Below, piece after piece: positions 1 to 6,529 of a DNA stretch of 8,165 nucleotides. The notes beneath the pieces were generated by a model. It was not told the origin of the DNA. It ran no database searches and was given only the letters and a program-made list of their open reading frames with translations. Positions within the stretch are counted from its first letter, which is position 1, and each line of letters begins with the position of its first letter. This DNA comes from Rhodococcus sp. (in: high G+C Gram-positive bacteria) (GTDB taxonomy: Bacteria > Actinomycetota > Actinomycetes > Mycobacteriales > Mycobacteriaceae): contig JAAYXN010000031.1 in NCBI GenBank assembly GCA_012515885.1, positions 1 through 8,165 of the forward strand, in the 5' to 3' direction. The position numbers and the translations under genes are program-made.

Positions 1-57
1 AGTTCGGTGCACTGATGACGTGCTGATATGCGGGTATTTGCTGCCGCATGGAACAAT

Positions 58-62
58 GGGGG
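58..62 (+). promoter_or_regulatory. Ribosome binding site deciding the rlmN start
   Basis: A GGGGG run sits 4 bases before ATG 67. It is a modest match to the anti-Shine-Dalgarno sequence and slightly close. The competing in-frame ATG at 28 has only a weak purine context upstream, so 67 is preferred. Confidence 0.45.
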
Positions 63-66
63 CACT

Positions 67-1239
67 ATGGCTTCGCCCTCATCCAAGGCCCGCTCGTCGC
101 AGGCTTCGTCCACCCAGCCCTCGCAGACGGCACCGAAACCGGTGCCGCTGGTCTTTAACGCGCCTAAACGCGGTATGCCTCCGCGTCATCTTGCTGACTT
201 GGATGCGCAGGAGCGCCGCGACGCCGTCAAGGAGCTGGGCTTGCCCGCGTTCCGGGCGGATCAGCTGGCCCGTCACTACTACGGTCGGTTGGAAGCGGAC
301 GTCGCGCAGATGACGGACCTGCCTGCTTCGGCGCGCGAGAACGTGGGGCAGGCGTTGTTCCCGACGTTGTTGTCGCCGGTGAAGCATTTGGCGTGCGATG
401 GGGGAGATACTCGCAAGACGTTGTGGAAGGCGCATGACGGCACGCTGTTGGAAAGCGTGTTGATGCGCTACCCGGATCGGGCGACGCTGTGTATTTCTAG
501 CCAAGCGGGTTGCGGTATGGCGTGCCCGTTCTGTGCGACTGGTCAGGCCGGTCTCGATCGCAATTTGTCGACGGCCGAGATTGTTGATCAGGTGCGCAGT
601 GCTGCTGCGGACCTGCGTGACGGCGAGGTCGCGGGTGGGCCGGGGCGACTGTCGAACATTGTGTTTATGGGTATGGGGGAGCCGCTCGCGAACTACAAGC
701 GCGTGGTTGCGGCGGTGCGGCGTATTACATCTCCCGCACCGGAAGGTTTCGGGTTGTCGCAGCGCAGCGTGACGGTGTCGACGGTGGGTTTGGCGCCGGC
801 GATTCGTAAGCTCGCTGATGAGGGTTTGAGTGTGACCCTGGCGGTGTCTCTGCATACCCCCGATGATGAACTCCGCGACACGTTGGTGCCGGTCAACAAC
901 CGGTGGTCGGTGGCTGAGGTTTTGGAGGCTGCCCGCTATTACGCGGATAAGACGGGTCGCCGCGTGTCGATTGAGTACGCGTTGATTCGTGATGTCAACG
1001 ATCAGCCGTGGCGTGCGGACATGCTGGGCAAGAAGCTGCGAAAGGCGCTTGGCCCGCTGGTGCACGTCAATTTGATTCCGCTGAACCCGACGCCGGGCAG
1101 CAAGTGGGATGCGAGTCCGAAAGATGTTGAGCGCGAGTTCGTTCGACGTGTCCAGGAGCAGGGCGTGTCCTGCACCGTGCGTGATACACGCGGCCAAGAA
1201 ATCGCTGCGGCGTGCGGACAGTTGGCGGCTGAGAACTAG
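67..1239 (+). CDS. rlmN: Dual-specificity radical-SAM methyltransferase RlmN (23S rRNA A2503 / tRNA A37 C2-methylation)
   Basis: RlmN is a cytoplasmic radical SAM enzyme that methylates C2 of adenine 2503 in 23S rRNA and of A37 in some tRNAs. The protein has 390 residues from the chosen start. The 4Fe-4S motif CX3CX2C is CGMACPFC at residues 149-156. The two catalytic cysteines of the family are present: Cys142 in TLCISSQ (methyl carrier side) and Cys383 in AACGQL near the C terminus. GMGEPL and the VSLHTPDDELR region are further hallmarks. I chose ATG 67 because GGGGG at 58-62 lies 4 bases upstream. An in-frame ATG at 28 would add 13 residues and has no clear ribosome site. About 27 Ser/Pro/Gln/Lys-rich residues precede the conserved core (PLVFNAPKRGMPPRHL), so the protein is a little longer than usual at the N terminus. 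In mycobacteria this gene follows cdsA, which would lie left of the window. Identification is secure; the start is likely. Confidence 0.96.
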   Translation: MASPSSKARSSQASSTQPSQTAPKPVPLVFNAPKRGMPPRHLADLDAQERRDAVKELGLPAFRADQLARHYYGRLEADVAQMTDLPASARENVGQALFPTLLSPVKHLACDGGDTRKTLWKAHDGTLLESVLMRYPDRATLCISSQAGCGMACPFCATGQAGLDRNLSTAEIVDQVRSAAADLRDGEVAGGPGRLSNIVFMGMGEPLANYKRVVAAVRRITSPAPEGFGLSQRSVTVSTVGLAPAIRKLADEGLSVTLAVSLHTPDDELRDTLVPVNNRWSVAEVLEAARYYADKTGRRVSIEYALIRDVNDQPWRADMLGKKLRKALGPLVHVNLIPLNPTPGSKWDASPKDVEREFVRRVQEQGVSCTVRDTRGQEIAAACGQLAAEN

Positions 1240-1253
1240 AGCCGCTGGCTCAC

Positions 1254-1315
1254 CGCGCACGTATTTTCCCTGCCGCATCGGAAACTTTCGCAGCGACAGG
1301 GAAAACGCGTACGCG
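1254..1315. terminator. Putative bidirectional hairpin terminator between convergent rlmN and GNAT genes
   Basis: TTTTCCCTG at 1264-1272 pairs perfectly with CAGGGAAAA at 1297-1305. The stem continues inward through CG/CG and CGG/TCG-type pairs to a small loop near 1283-1286. After a short internal mismatch it also continues outward (CGCG at 1254-1257 with CGCG at 1312-1315, CAC/GTG-like pairs between). The hairpin lies 15 bases after the rlmN stop and 39 bases beyond the GNAT stop, so it can serve both strands. There is no long T-tract, only the T4/A4 built into the stem, so termination is inferred from position and structure. Confidence 0.6.
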
Positions 1316-1353
1316 ACACCGATACCGCGGACGTGCGAGGGCCGTCTGGCTGC

Positions 1354-2190
1354 CTAATCCAGCAGGACGGTCGCGAAGGTGGCTACCTGCTCGAAACCCA
1401 CTCGCACATAGGCTGCGCGCGCCGACTGGTTGTAGTTGTTGACGTACAAACTCGCGACCCGGCCGCTGTCCAACACGGCATCGGCGACGGCAGCGGTACC
1501 GGCAGCGCCATAGCCGCGGCCCCGATACTGCGGGTCCACCCACACACCCTGAATCTGGCCGACCTTCGACGACTGCGAACCCACCTCGGCCTTGAACACA
1601 ACACGGCCATCTTCGAAACGCGCCCACGCCCGCCCCGCCGCGATGAGCCCCGCCACCCGACGTCGATACGCATGCCCGCCATCATGGGCCCGCGGATCGA
1701 TACCGACCTCTTCGATAAACATCGAGATTGCGGCAGGCAGATACGTCTCCAACTCGCTGGTGCGCACCCGACGGACATCGGCATCTAGCGCACACGCAGG
1801 TGAGTCCGTAAGAACAAGCAGCGGCTGATCGCGGCGAACCTCACGCGCCGGACCCCAATCAAGCTCCAACAACTCCCACAGCGGCAACGCTAGCTCGGCC
1901 CGGCCCACAATCGACGAACACATACGAGGCCCCCGGCACGCCCGATCAGCGAAAGCCCTCAGATCGTCGAGAGAACCCCGTAGCGGAATGAGATTGGCAC
2001 CAGAAAACGCCAACGACTCTTGCGGTCCACCCCGGCTCCACAGCTCCCCATGCAGCATCCGCGGATCAAGCCCGCAATCTTCTACCCGGGCAGCAACCAT
2101 GCAGGACGCCACGGGATCGGCAGCAAACACCCTGAGGATGTCGGACACGTCTTTGCTGCCCAACTGTCGTGCACCTAGAAGTTTGAGCAT
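1354..2190 (-). CDS. GNAT-family N-acetyltransferase with N-terminal DUF4081-type domain
   Basis: The 278-residue protein has two parts. Residues 1 to about 125 resemble the DUF4081 region found in actinobacterial GNAT proteins (for example the AADPVASCMVAARVEDCG stretch). Residues about 137-278 form a GCN5-type acetyltransferase fold. The acetyl-CoA pyrophosphate-binding motif A is clear: VWVDPQYRGRGYG at 216-228. The following NNYNQSARAAYVRVGF at 251-266 is the usual C-terminal GNAT strand-helix. The acceptor substrate is not evident. ATG 2190 is the only usable start: no ATG, GTG or TTG lies between it and an upstream in-frame stop. AGG lies 8 bases before it. The gene follows ispG on the same strand after 205 bases, so it may share that transcript or have its own promoter. 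It matches the position and type of the M. tuberculosis gene downstream of ispG (Rv2867c, from memory). Family confident, function unknown. Confidence 0.9.
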   Translation of the reverse strand: MLKLLGARQLGSKDVSDILRVFAADPVASCMVAARVEDCGLDPRMLHGELWSRGGPQESLAFSGANLIPLRGSLDDLRAFADRACRGPRMCSSIVGRAELALPLWELLELDWGPAREVRRDQPLLVLTDSPACALDADVRRVRTSELETYLPAAISMFIEEVGIDPRAHDGGHAYRRRVAGLIAAGRAWARFEDGRVVFKAEVGSQSSKVGQIQGVWVDPQYRGRGYGAAGTAAVADAVLDSGRVASLYVNNYNQSARAAYVRVGFEQVATFATVLLD

Positions 2191-2395
2191 CTCCCCAACC
2201 TGTCTAGCGGTGGCCGGATCCTGCGATCGGCGGACTGCATTTACAGTGCCACGAACCTAGCCGGAACGGGCCCCCTTTGCCCAGACAGTACCCGTCTTTT
2301 ATCTCAACCACATTGCAGCCGCACTTCCCGGCAAAGAGCCTGGCAGATGGTGGTCAGTGCGGCCACCGCGCGGTGGAGCGAGATGAAGTTAACGG
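2191..2395 (-). other. ispG-GNAT intergenic region with a 14-bp palindrome and a possible -10 element
   Basis: This 205-base gap holds no convincing ORF. Just past the ispG stop is the perfect palindrome CCACCGCGCGGTGG at 2363-2376. It could form a five-pair stem with a four-base loop or be a protein-binding site. Reading toward the GNAT gene, TACTGT (complement of 2285-2290) matches the actinobacterial -10 pattern TANNNT, but I found no good -35 at the right distance. Whether the GNAT gene has its own promoter remains open. Confidence 0.35.
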
Positions 2396-3553
2396 CTAGC
2401 TGACGGTGACGACCGGGCTACCGCTGGCGCCGTCGTCTTCCATCTCCTCAGCGATGCGCATCGCTTCCTCGATGAGCGTCTCCACGATCTGCGCTTCCGG
2501 AACGGTCTTGATGACCTTGCCCTTCACGAAAATCTGGCCCTTACCGTTGCCGGAGGCGACACCGAGGTCCGCTTCGCGTGCTTCACCAGGACCGTTGACG
2601 ACGCAGCCCATCACCGCGACACGCAGCGGAATCTCCATGCCTTCGAGACCCGCGGTGACCTCTTCAGCGAGGGTGTACACGTCGACCTGGGCACGCCCAC
2701 ACGACGGGCACGAGACGATCTCAAGCTTGCGGGGACGCAGGTTCAGGGACTGCAGAATCTGGGTGCCGACCTTGATTTCTTCGGCGGGGGGAGCGGACAG
2801 GGACACACGAATCGTGTCTCCGATACCTTCAGCGAGCAGCGCGCCGAACGCAACAGCGGACTTGATGGTGCCCTGGAACGCGGGCCCCGCCTCAGTGACA
2901 CCGAGGTGCAGCGGGTAATCGCACTGGGCCGCGAGTTGGCGGTACGCCTCCACCATGATTACCGGGTCGTTGTGCTTGACCGAGATCTTGATATCGCCGT
3001 AGCCGTGCTCTTCAAACAGGCTGGCCTCCCACAGCGCCGACTCGACGAGAGCTTCCGGAGTGGCCTTGCCGTACTTGGCCATCAAACGCGGATCCAGTGA
3101 CCCGGCATTCACACCAATACGAATGGGGATACCGGCATCGCCCGCAGCTTTCGCGACCTCTTTGACACGCCCGTCGAACTCTTTGATGTTGCCGGGATTG
3201 ACGCGCACCGCCGCGCAGCCAGCGTCGATCGCCGCGAAAATGTAGCTCGGCTGGAAGTGGATATCGGCGATCACTGGGATCTGGCTCTTGCGCGCAATGG
3301 TCGCAAGAGCGTCAGCGTCTTCTTGCCGCGGGCAGGCGACACGCACCAGGTCGCAGCCGGACGCGGTGAGTTCAGCGATCTGTTGCAGCGTGGCATTGAC
3401 GTCGTGTGTCTTGGTAGTACACATCGACTGCACCGACACCGGGTGGTCGCTGCCCACACCGACGGAACCGACCTGAAGTTGGCGGGTCTTGCGGCGCGGG
3501 GCCAGAACCGCAGCGGGGCCAGCAGGCAAGCCCAGGCTGACGGGGGTACTCAC
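2396..3553 (-). CDS. ispG: 4-hydroxy-3-methylbut-2-en-1-yl diphosphate synthase (flavodoxin/ferredoxin-dependent), MEP pathway
   Basis: IspG (GcpE) converts 2-C-methyl-D-erythritol 2,4-cyclodiphosphate to HMBPP, the penultimate step to IPP and DMAPP, using a 4Fe-4S cluster and an external electron donor. The protein has 385 residues, normal for the bacterial short form. The N-terminal TIM-barrel carries VGSVGVGSDHPVSVQSM at 28-44, ADIHF at 96-100 and RVNPGNI at 117-123. The C-terminal domain has all cluster ligands: Cys282 and Cys285 (SCPSCGR), Cys317 (MGCVVNGPGEA) and Glu324, with the same spacing as the known E. coli ligands. The start is GTG, with GAAGG (complement of 3561-3565) 7 bases upstream; no in-frame ATG is a better fit. 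The gene lies 60 bases after rip on the same strand and is probably co-transcribed with dxr-rip. A TAAACT -10-like element lies in that gap. Identification is secure. Confidence 0.97.
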   Translation of the reverse strand: MSTPVSLGLPAGPAAVLAPRRKTRQLQVGSVGVGSDHPVSVQSMCTTKTHDVNATLQQIAELTASGCDLVRVACPRQEDADALATIARKSQIPVIADIHFQPSYIFAAIDAGCAAVRVNPGNIKEFDGRVKEVAKAAGDAGIPIRIGVNAGSLDPRLMAKYGKATPEALVESALWEASLFEEHGYGDIKISVKHNDPVIMVEAYRQLAAQCDYPLHLGVTEAGPAFQGTIKSAVAFGALLAEGIGDTIRVSLSAPPAEEIKVGTQILQSLNLRPRKLEIVSCPSCGRAQVDVYTLAEEVTAGLEGMEIPLRVAVMGCVVNGPGEAREADLGVASGNGKGQIFVKGKVIKTVPEAQIVETLIEEAMRIAEEMEDDGASGSPVVTVS

Positions 3554-3613
3554 GTAGTTGCCTTCTTTCGTTGCTTAGACCCGAGTTTACCTTCGCTAGA
3601 ACAACGGGATCGT

Positions 3614-4828
3614 TTAGAACAATTGGATGGGGTTAACGATGTCAGCTGTAAGCGTGAGCAGCATGAACGCTCCACCAACAATGATCGCCGCATAGGTGAG
3701 GGGCAGCAGCTTCATGTAGTTTGCGGGCGCCCCAGCTGGCAGGCCGCGTAGCCCCCGAATCCAGTCTCGGATCTTCTCGTAAATCGCGACCGCCATGTGG
3801 CCGCCGTCCAGCGGCAACAGTGGCAGCAGGTTGAAGATTCCGAGGAAGAAGTTGAGCTGCGCGAGCAGCAGCACGAAGGACTGCCAGATTCCGCGTTCAG
3901 CCATCTGGCCACCGATGACGGAGGCGCCGACGACGCTCACCGGTGTCTCGATATCGCGTTCACCGCCGGTGACAGCCGTCCACAATCCGGAGACCTTGTT
4001 GGGCAGGTCGAGAACTGCTTTGACGGTGAGAACACCCAGCTCACCGGTGAACACGAGTGTGCCCGGTACTGCCGTGAGTGCGTTGTACTCGGTGATACGC
4101 GGGGGAGCGGCGATGCCAATGGCACCCACGGTCGCCGAGCTCACCTCGCCGGTATCGGGATCCACAACCCACCGCTGCACCTGTTCGACAGCGACAGGCA
4201 ACGTCAGTTCGGTGCCATCGCGATCGATGGTGAACTGAGCGGTTCCGTCCACTTCGCGGGTGAGAACAACGAGGTCGGAGAAGCTCTCCACGGACTGGCC
4301 GTTGACGGCGAGGACGACGTCGCCGGGCTCGATTCCGGCAGCACCGGCAGGGCCGGTCCCTTCGCAGGGCGCGAGCGCGTAGTCCGCAGATTCACCAGCC
4401 TGAGTGGCGGGCACACAGGTCACGCGGTCGACGACGGCGCGTGGATCGAGATTCGGGAGCCCCCAGGTGACGGCCAGACCAAACAGCAAGACGATTCCGA
4501 GGACGAAGTTCATGGCGATGCCGCCGGACATGACGACGAGCCGCTTCCATGTCTTCTGCTTGTACATCGCCCGATCAACCTCGTCGGGCGCCAGCTCATC
4601 GAGGGCCGTCATGCCAGCGATGTCGCAGAATCCGCCCGCCGGGATGGCCTTCACGCCGTATTCGGTTTCGCCGCGGCGGAACGAGAAGATTTTGGGGCCG
4701 AAGCCGATGTAGTAGCGCCGCACCTTCATACCCAGTGCTTTGGCGGTCCACATGTGACCGGCCTCGTGCAGCGCGATGGAAATCGCGATGCCGAGTGCGA
4801 AGAGAAAAACGCCAAACCCGAACAGCAC
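3614..4828 (-). CDS. rip: Site-2 intramembrane metalloprotease of the Rip1/RseP (M50) family
   Basis: A zinc-dependent intramembrane protease of 404 residues, the length I recall for M. tuberculosis Rip1. The zinc-binding motif HEAGH is at 21-25 inside the first membrane helix (about 3-20 and on). The third zinc ligand motif NLLPLLPLDGGH is at 333-344. A PDZ domain covers about 155-215 (AGIEPGDVVLAVNGQSVESF). Other membrane segments are near 100-122, 316-338 and 376-396. KVRRYYIGFGP and GETEYGVKAIPAGGFCDIAGMT are family hallmarks. The start is GTG 4828, with GGAAGG at 4840-4845 (complement) inside the end of dxr. Only 4 bases separate it from the dxr stop, suggesting translational coupling. 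In mycobacteria Rip1 cuts anti-sigma factors and influences envelope lipids and division; the substrates here are unknown, as no sigma or anti-sigma gene is in the window. Confidence 0.95.
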   Translation of the reverse strand: MLFGFGVFLFALGIAISIALHEAGHMWTAKALGMKVRRYYIGFGPKIFSFRRGETEYGVKAIPAGGFCDIAGMTALDELAPDEVDRAMYKQKTWKRLVVMSGGIAMNFVLGIVLLFGLAVTWGLPNLDPRAVVDRVTCVPATQAGESADYALAPCEGTGPAGAAGIEPGDVVLAVNGQSVESFSDLVVLTREVDGTAQFTIDRDGTELTLPVAVEQVQRWVVDPDTGEVSSATVGAIGIAAPPRITEYNALTAVPGTLVFTGELGVLTVKAVLDLPNKVSGLWTAVTGGERDIETPVSVVGASVIGGQMAERGIWQSFVLLLAQLNFFLGIFNLLPLLPLDGGHMAVAIYEKIRDWIRGLRGLPAGAPANYMKLLPLTYAAIIVGGAFMLLTLTADIVNPIQLF

Positions 4829-4832
4829 GTCG

Positions 4833-6005
4833 TTACCGGCCTTCCGTCTTCACGAGTTCTGCCGCTCGCGCGCGGGCCCAGCCGTCGGCGGCTAGAACGT
4901 CGTCCACGGTAGTCGGCGGGGCCGTCCACTGGTCCGCATCGGCGAGCACCGCGCCGACAGTGCGCACGATGGCGGGGAACGTGATCTCCTCACGCAGGAA
5001 GGCTTCTGCTGCGATCTCGTTGGCGGCGTTGTAGACGGCAGTGAGGCAGCCGCCGCCCTTGCCCGCGGCGCGCGCCAGGTTGATCGCAGGGAAAACGTCG
5101 TCATCGACCGGCATAAATTCCCACGTCGACGCGGTCGAGAAGTCGCACATCGGAGCTGCGCCCGCGACCCGGTGCGGCCAGCCCAGAGCCAACGCGATCG
5201 GCAGTTTCATGTCCGGGGGGCTGGCCTGCGCGAGGGTCGATCCGTCAACGAATGTGACCATCGAGTGCACGATCGACTGGGGGTGGACGGTGACGTCGAT
5301 GCGGTCATAGTCGATGCCGAACAGCAGGTTCGTCTCGATAAGTTCCAGGCCCTTGTTGACCAGAGTTGCCGAGTTGAGCGTGTTCATTGGTCCCATTGAC
5401 CAGGTGGGATGCGCTTTGGCTTCCGCGGGATTGACGGTCTCGAGATCAGCCGTCGACCAGCCACGGAACGGTCCACCCGATGCCGTCAGAACCAGGCGGG
5501 CAACCTCGTCAGCTGTGCCGCCGCGCAGACATTGCGCCAGTGCTGAGTGCTCGGAGTCGACGGGCACAATCTGGCCCGGGGCGGCCGCGGCAGTCACCAA
5601 CGAACCGCCAGCTACCAGCGACTCCTTGTTGGCCAGTGCCAGGCGCGCACCGGATTCGAGCGCCGCCAACGTCGGTGCCAACCCCAACGAACCGACCAGC
5701 GCATTGAGCACCACATCTGCCTGCACGTCCCGGACGAGTTGTGTCGCGGCATCGGGGCCGCTGCGCACAGGGAGATCAAGTTTGGCGGCTGCGCGGGGAT
5801 CGGCGACGGCAACCTCCCGGACCCCGGTGGCGCGGATCTGCTGTTGCAACAGCTCGATATTGCCGCCACCTGCGGCTAAGCCCACCACCGTGAACTTATC
5901 CGGGTTGGCAGCGATGACCTCAAGCGCCTGGGTACCGATCGATCCGGTGCTGCCGAGCAGCAGTACGCGTGTTGGGGTCGTCTCTTGTACAGATCCGTGA
6001 GTCAC
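4833..6005 (-). CDS. dxr: 1-deoxy-D-xylulose 5-phosphate reductoisomerase (MEP pathway)
   Basis: Dxr (IspC) rearranges and reduces DXP to MEP with NADPH, the first committed step of the MEP pathway and the target of fosmidomycin. With GTG 6005 as start the protein has 390 residues. The NADPH-binding loop is LLLGSTGSIG at 15-24, with LANKES at 124-129. The metal ligands are Asp150 and Glu152 (DSEHSA) and Glu221 (NKGLE). ASGGPFR at 175-181 and SMGPMNTLNSATLVNKG at 203-219 form the substrate pocket and flexible-loop region. The open frame extends upstream to 6311, but that extension overlaps the oppositely oriented DUF2631 gene and its ribosome site, and family proteins begin close to the GSTGSIG motif. 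AGGA (complement of 6017-6020) lies 11 bases before GTG 6005. An in-frame GTG at 6038 would add 11 residues. First gene of the leftward dxr-rip-ispG cluster. Confidence 0.96.
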   Translation of the reverse strand: MTHGSVQETTPTRVLLLGSTGSIGTQALEVIAANPDKFTVVGLAAGGGNIELLQQQIRATGVREVAVADPRAAAKLDLPVRSGPDAATQLVRDVQADVVLNALVGSLGLAPTLAALESGARLALANKESLVAGGSLVTAAAAPGQIVPVDSEHSALAQCLRGGTADEVARLVLTASGGPFRGWSTADLETVNPAEAKAHPTWSMGPMNTLNSATLVNKGLELIETNLLFGIDYDRIDVTVHPQSIVHSMVTFVDGSTLAQASPPDMKLPIALALGWPHRVAGAAPMCDFSTASTWEFMPVDDDVFPAINLARAAGKGGGCLTAVYNAANEIAAEAFLREEITFPAIVRTVGAVLADADQWTAPPTTVDDVLAADGWARARAAELVKTEGR

Positions 6006-6016
6006 AACGACATTGT

Positions 6017-6020
6017 TCCT
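6017..6020 (-). promoter_or_regulatory. Ribosome binding site supporting the dxr start at 6005
   Basis: On the minus strand AGGA lies 11 bases before GTG 6005, at the long end of the usual spacing. It is the best purine-rich element near the position where alignable Dxr sequence begins. Confidence 0.4.
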
Positions 6021-6126
6021 GACGGCACCTGAGAACACCCTGACAGGTTGCCCAAGCCGCCAGAATTCGCGCCACCGAAATTCGGACGGGCACCCGACAC
6101 GCAGACCCACTGGATCGGACCCCGCT

Positions 6127-6149
6127 ACGTACGACGCCCGGTCGTATGT
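6127..6149. promoter_or_regulatory. Imperfect palindrome, candidate operator between divergent dxr and DUF2631 genes
   Basis: ACGTACGAC (6127-6135) and GTCGTATGT (6141-6149) are inverted copies with 8 of 9 positions matching, around a 5-base GCCCG centre. The inner six bases, TACGAC and GTCGTA, are perfect. A second small palindrome, CGATATCG, follows at 6152-6159. Size and symmetry suit a dimeric regulator such as a TetR-type repressor, but no regulator gene is in the window. It lies about 50 bases upstream of the DUF2631 start and about 120 bases upstream of the dxr start, so it could act on either or both. A transcript hairpin is the alternative. Confidence 0.4.
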
Positions 6150-6185
6150 CACGATATCGGTCAAGTAAGCGCAACGCGTATGAGC

Positions 6186-6192
6186 AGGAGGA
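6186..6192 (+). promoter_or_regulatory. Near-perfect Shine-Dalgarno site of the DUF2631 gene
   Basis: AGGAGGA sits 6 bases before the GTG start at 6199. It is the strongest ribosome site in the window. It fixes the start of this short gene and supports that it is truly translated. Confidence 0.8.
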
Positions 6193-6198
6193 CCGATC

Positions 6199-6468
6199 GT
6201 GGCCGATCCCAAGTTGGATCCCTCGTCCAGCAACCCACTGGTGGTGAACGGCGTTGATACCGCCGATGTCCCCTCTGCTGCATGGGGCTGGAGCGGCGAG
6301 TCGTTTCGCACCTACCGTGTCGCTGGCTGGGCGTCCTTCGCCTTCCTGCTGCTGATGCTGATCGGCAACCACGAGGGTCACGTCGAGACGCTGTGGCTGA
6401 TCGGTTTTGCCCTGCTGCTTCTGCTGTTCCTTGTGCGCGACATGCTCGTCAACCGCAAAGAGCAATAG
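6199..6468 (+). CDS. Small two-helix membrane protein, DUF2631 type
   Basis: The 89-residue protein begins with a polar, probably cytoplasmic stretch (1-40) rich in Asp, Ser and Pro, with an aromatic patch (AAWGWSGESFRTYR at 27-40). Two hydrophobic helices follow: about 41-56 (VAGWASFAFLLLMLIG) and about 63-79 (ETLWLIGFALLLLLFLV), joined by the short loop NHEGHV. It ends with a basic tail (NRKEQ). The two-helix hairpin and Asp-rich N terminus fit the actinobacterial DUF2631 family, which I recall as Rv2876 in M. tuberculosis, also near dxr and on the opposite strand. No catalytic motif is visible and the function is unknown. The GTG start is fixed by AGGAGGA 6 bases upstream. Divergent from dxr, and followed after 22 bases by a strong stem-loop, so it is probably a single-gene transcript. 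Family assignment is from memory of its sequence type. Confidence 0.82.
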   Translation: MADPKLDPSSSNPLVVNGVDTADVPSAAWGWSGESFRTYRVAGWASFAFLLLMLIGNHEGHVETLWLIGFALLLLLFLVRDMLVNRKEQ

Positions 6469-6490
6469 CGCGCCGCTAAAAACGTGAGGT

Positions 6491-6529
6491 CAATGTCCCC
6501 CGAACCGAGAACTGGTTCGGGGGACATTG
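6491..6529 (+). terminator. Perfect 16-bp stem-loop after the DUF2631 gene
   Basis: CAATGTCCCCCGAACC (6491-6506) and GGTTCGGGGGACATTG (6514-6529) are exact inverted copies around the 7-base loop GAGAACT. The stem is long, GC-rich and begins 22 bases after the DUF2631 stop. No T-tract follows, a common form in actinomycetes. It separates the DUF2631 gene from the PBP gene and should stop read-through. Confidence 0.8.

Larger units (their letters stand above)
6006..6198. promoter_or_regulatory. Divergent promoter region of dxr and the DUF2631 gene
   Basis: This 193-base gap must hold start signals for two oppositely transcribed genes. Toward dxr, TTGGGC and TCAGGT are separated by 17 bases (about 6026-6054) and form a weak -35/-10 pair close to the start codon. 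Toward DUF2631 I see no clear pair. The palindrome at 6127-6149 is the strongest structure. Promoter placement is inferred from gene layout more than from motifs. Confidence 0.5.

Noticed and set aside
3..26. Possible 3' tail of an upstream gene (frame 3 ends in TGA at 24-26)
   Set aside because: cdsA would be expected here by synteny, but seven residues (FGALMTC) are too few to identify, and other frames also end nearby (TGA at 13-15).
79..1278. 399-codon open frame on the minus strand across the whole of rlmN
   Set aside because: The plus-strand product is unmistakable RlmN with all catalytic residues. The antisense translation is Arg/His-rich with no recognisable domain, typical of shadow frames in GC-rich coding DNA.
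3797..4912. 371-codon plus-strand frame opposite rip and the end of dxr
   Set aside because: It is antisense to a complete Rip protease, has an Asp/Gly/His/Arg-rich composition, no domain and no ribosome site of note.
6006..6311. N-terminal 102-codon extension of the dxr reading frame
   Set aside because: It runs antisense through the DUF2631 start and ribosome site, and Dxr homologues begin close to the GSTGSIG motif. The extension is non-coding for Dxr.
5920..6465. 181-codon minus-strand frame across the divergent region and DUF2631
   Set aside because: It overlaps two well-supported genes, has no recognisable motif and is best explained as chance open frame.
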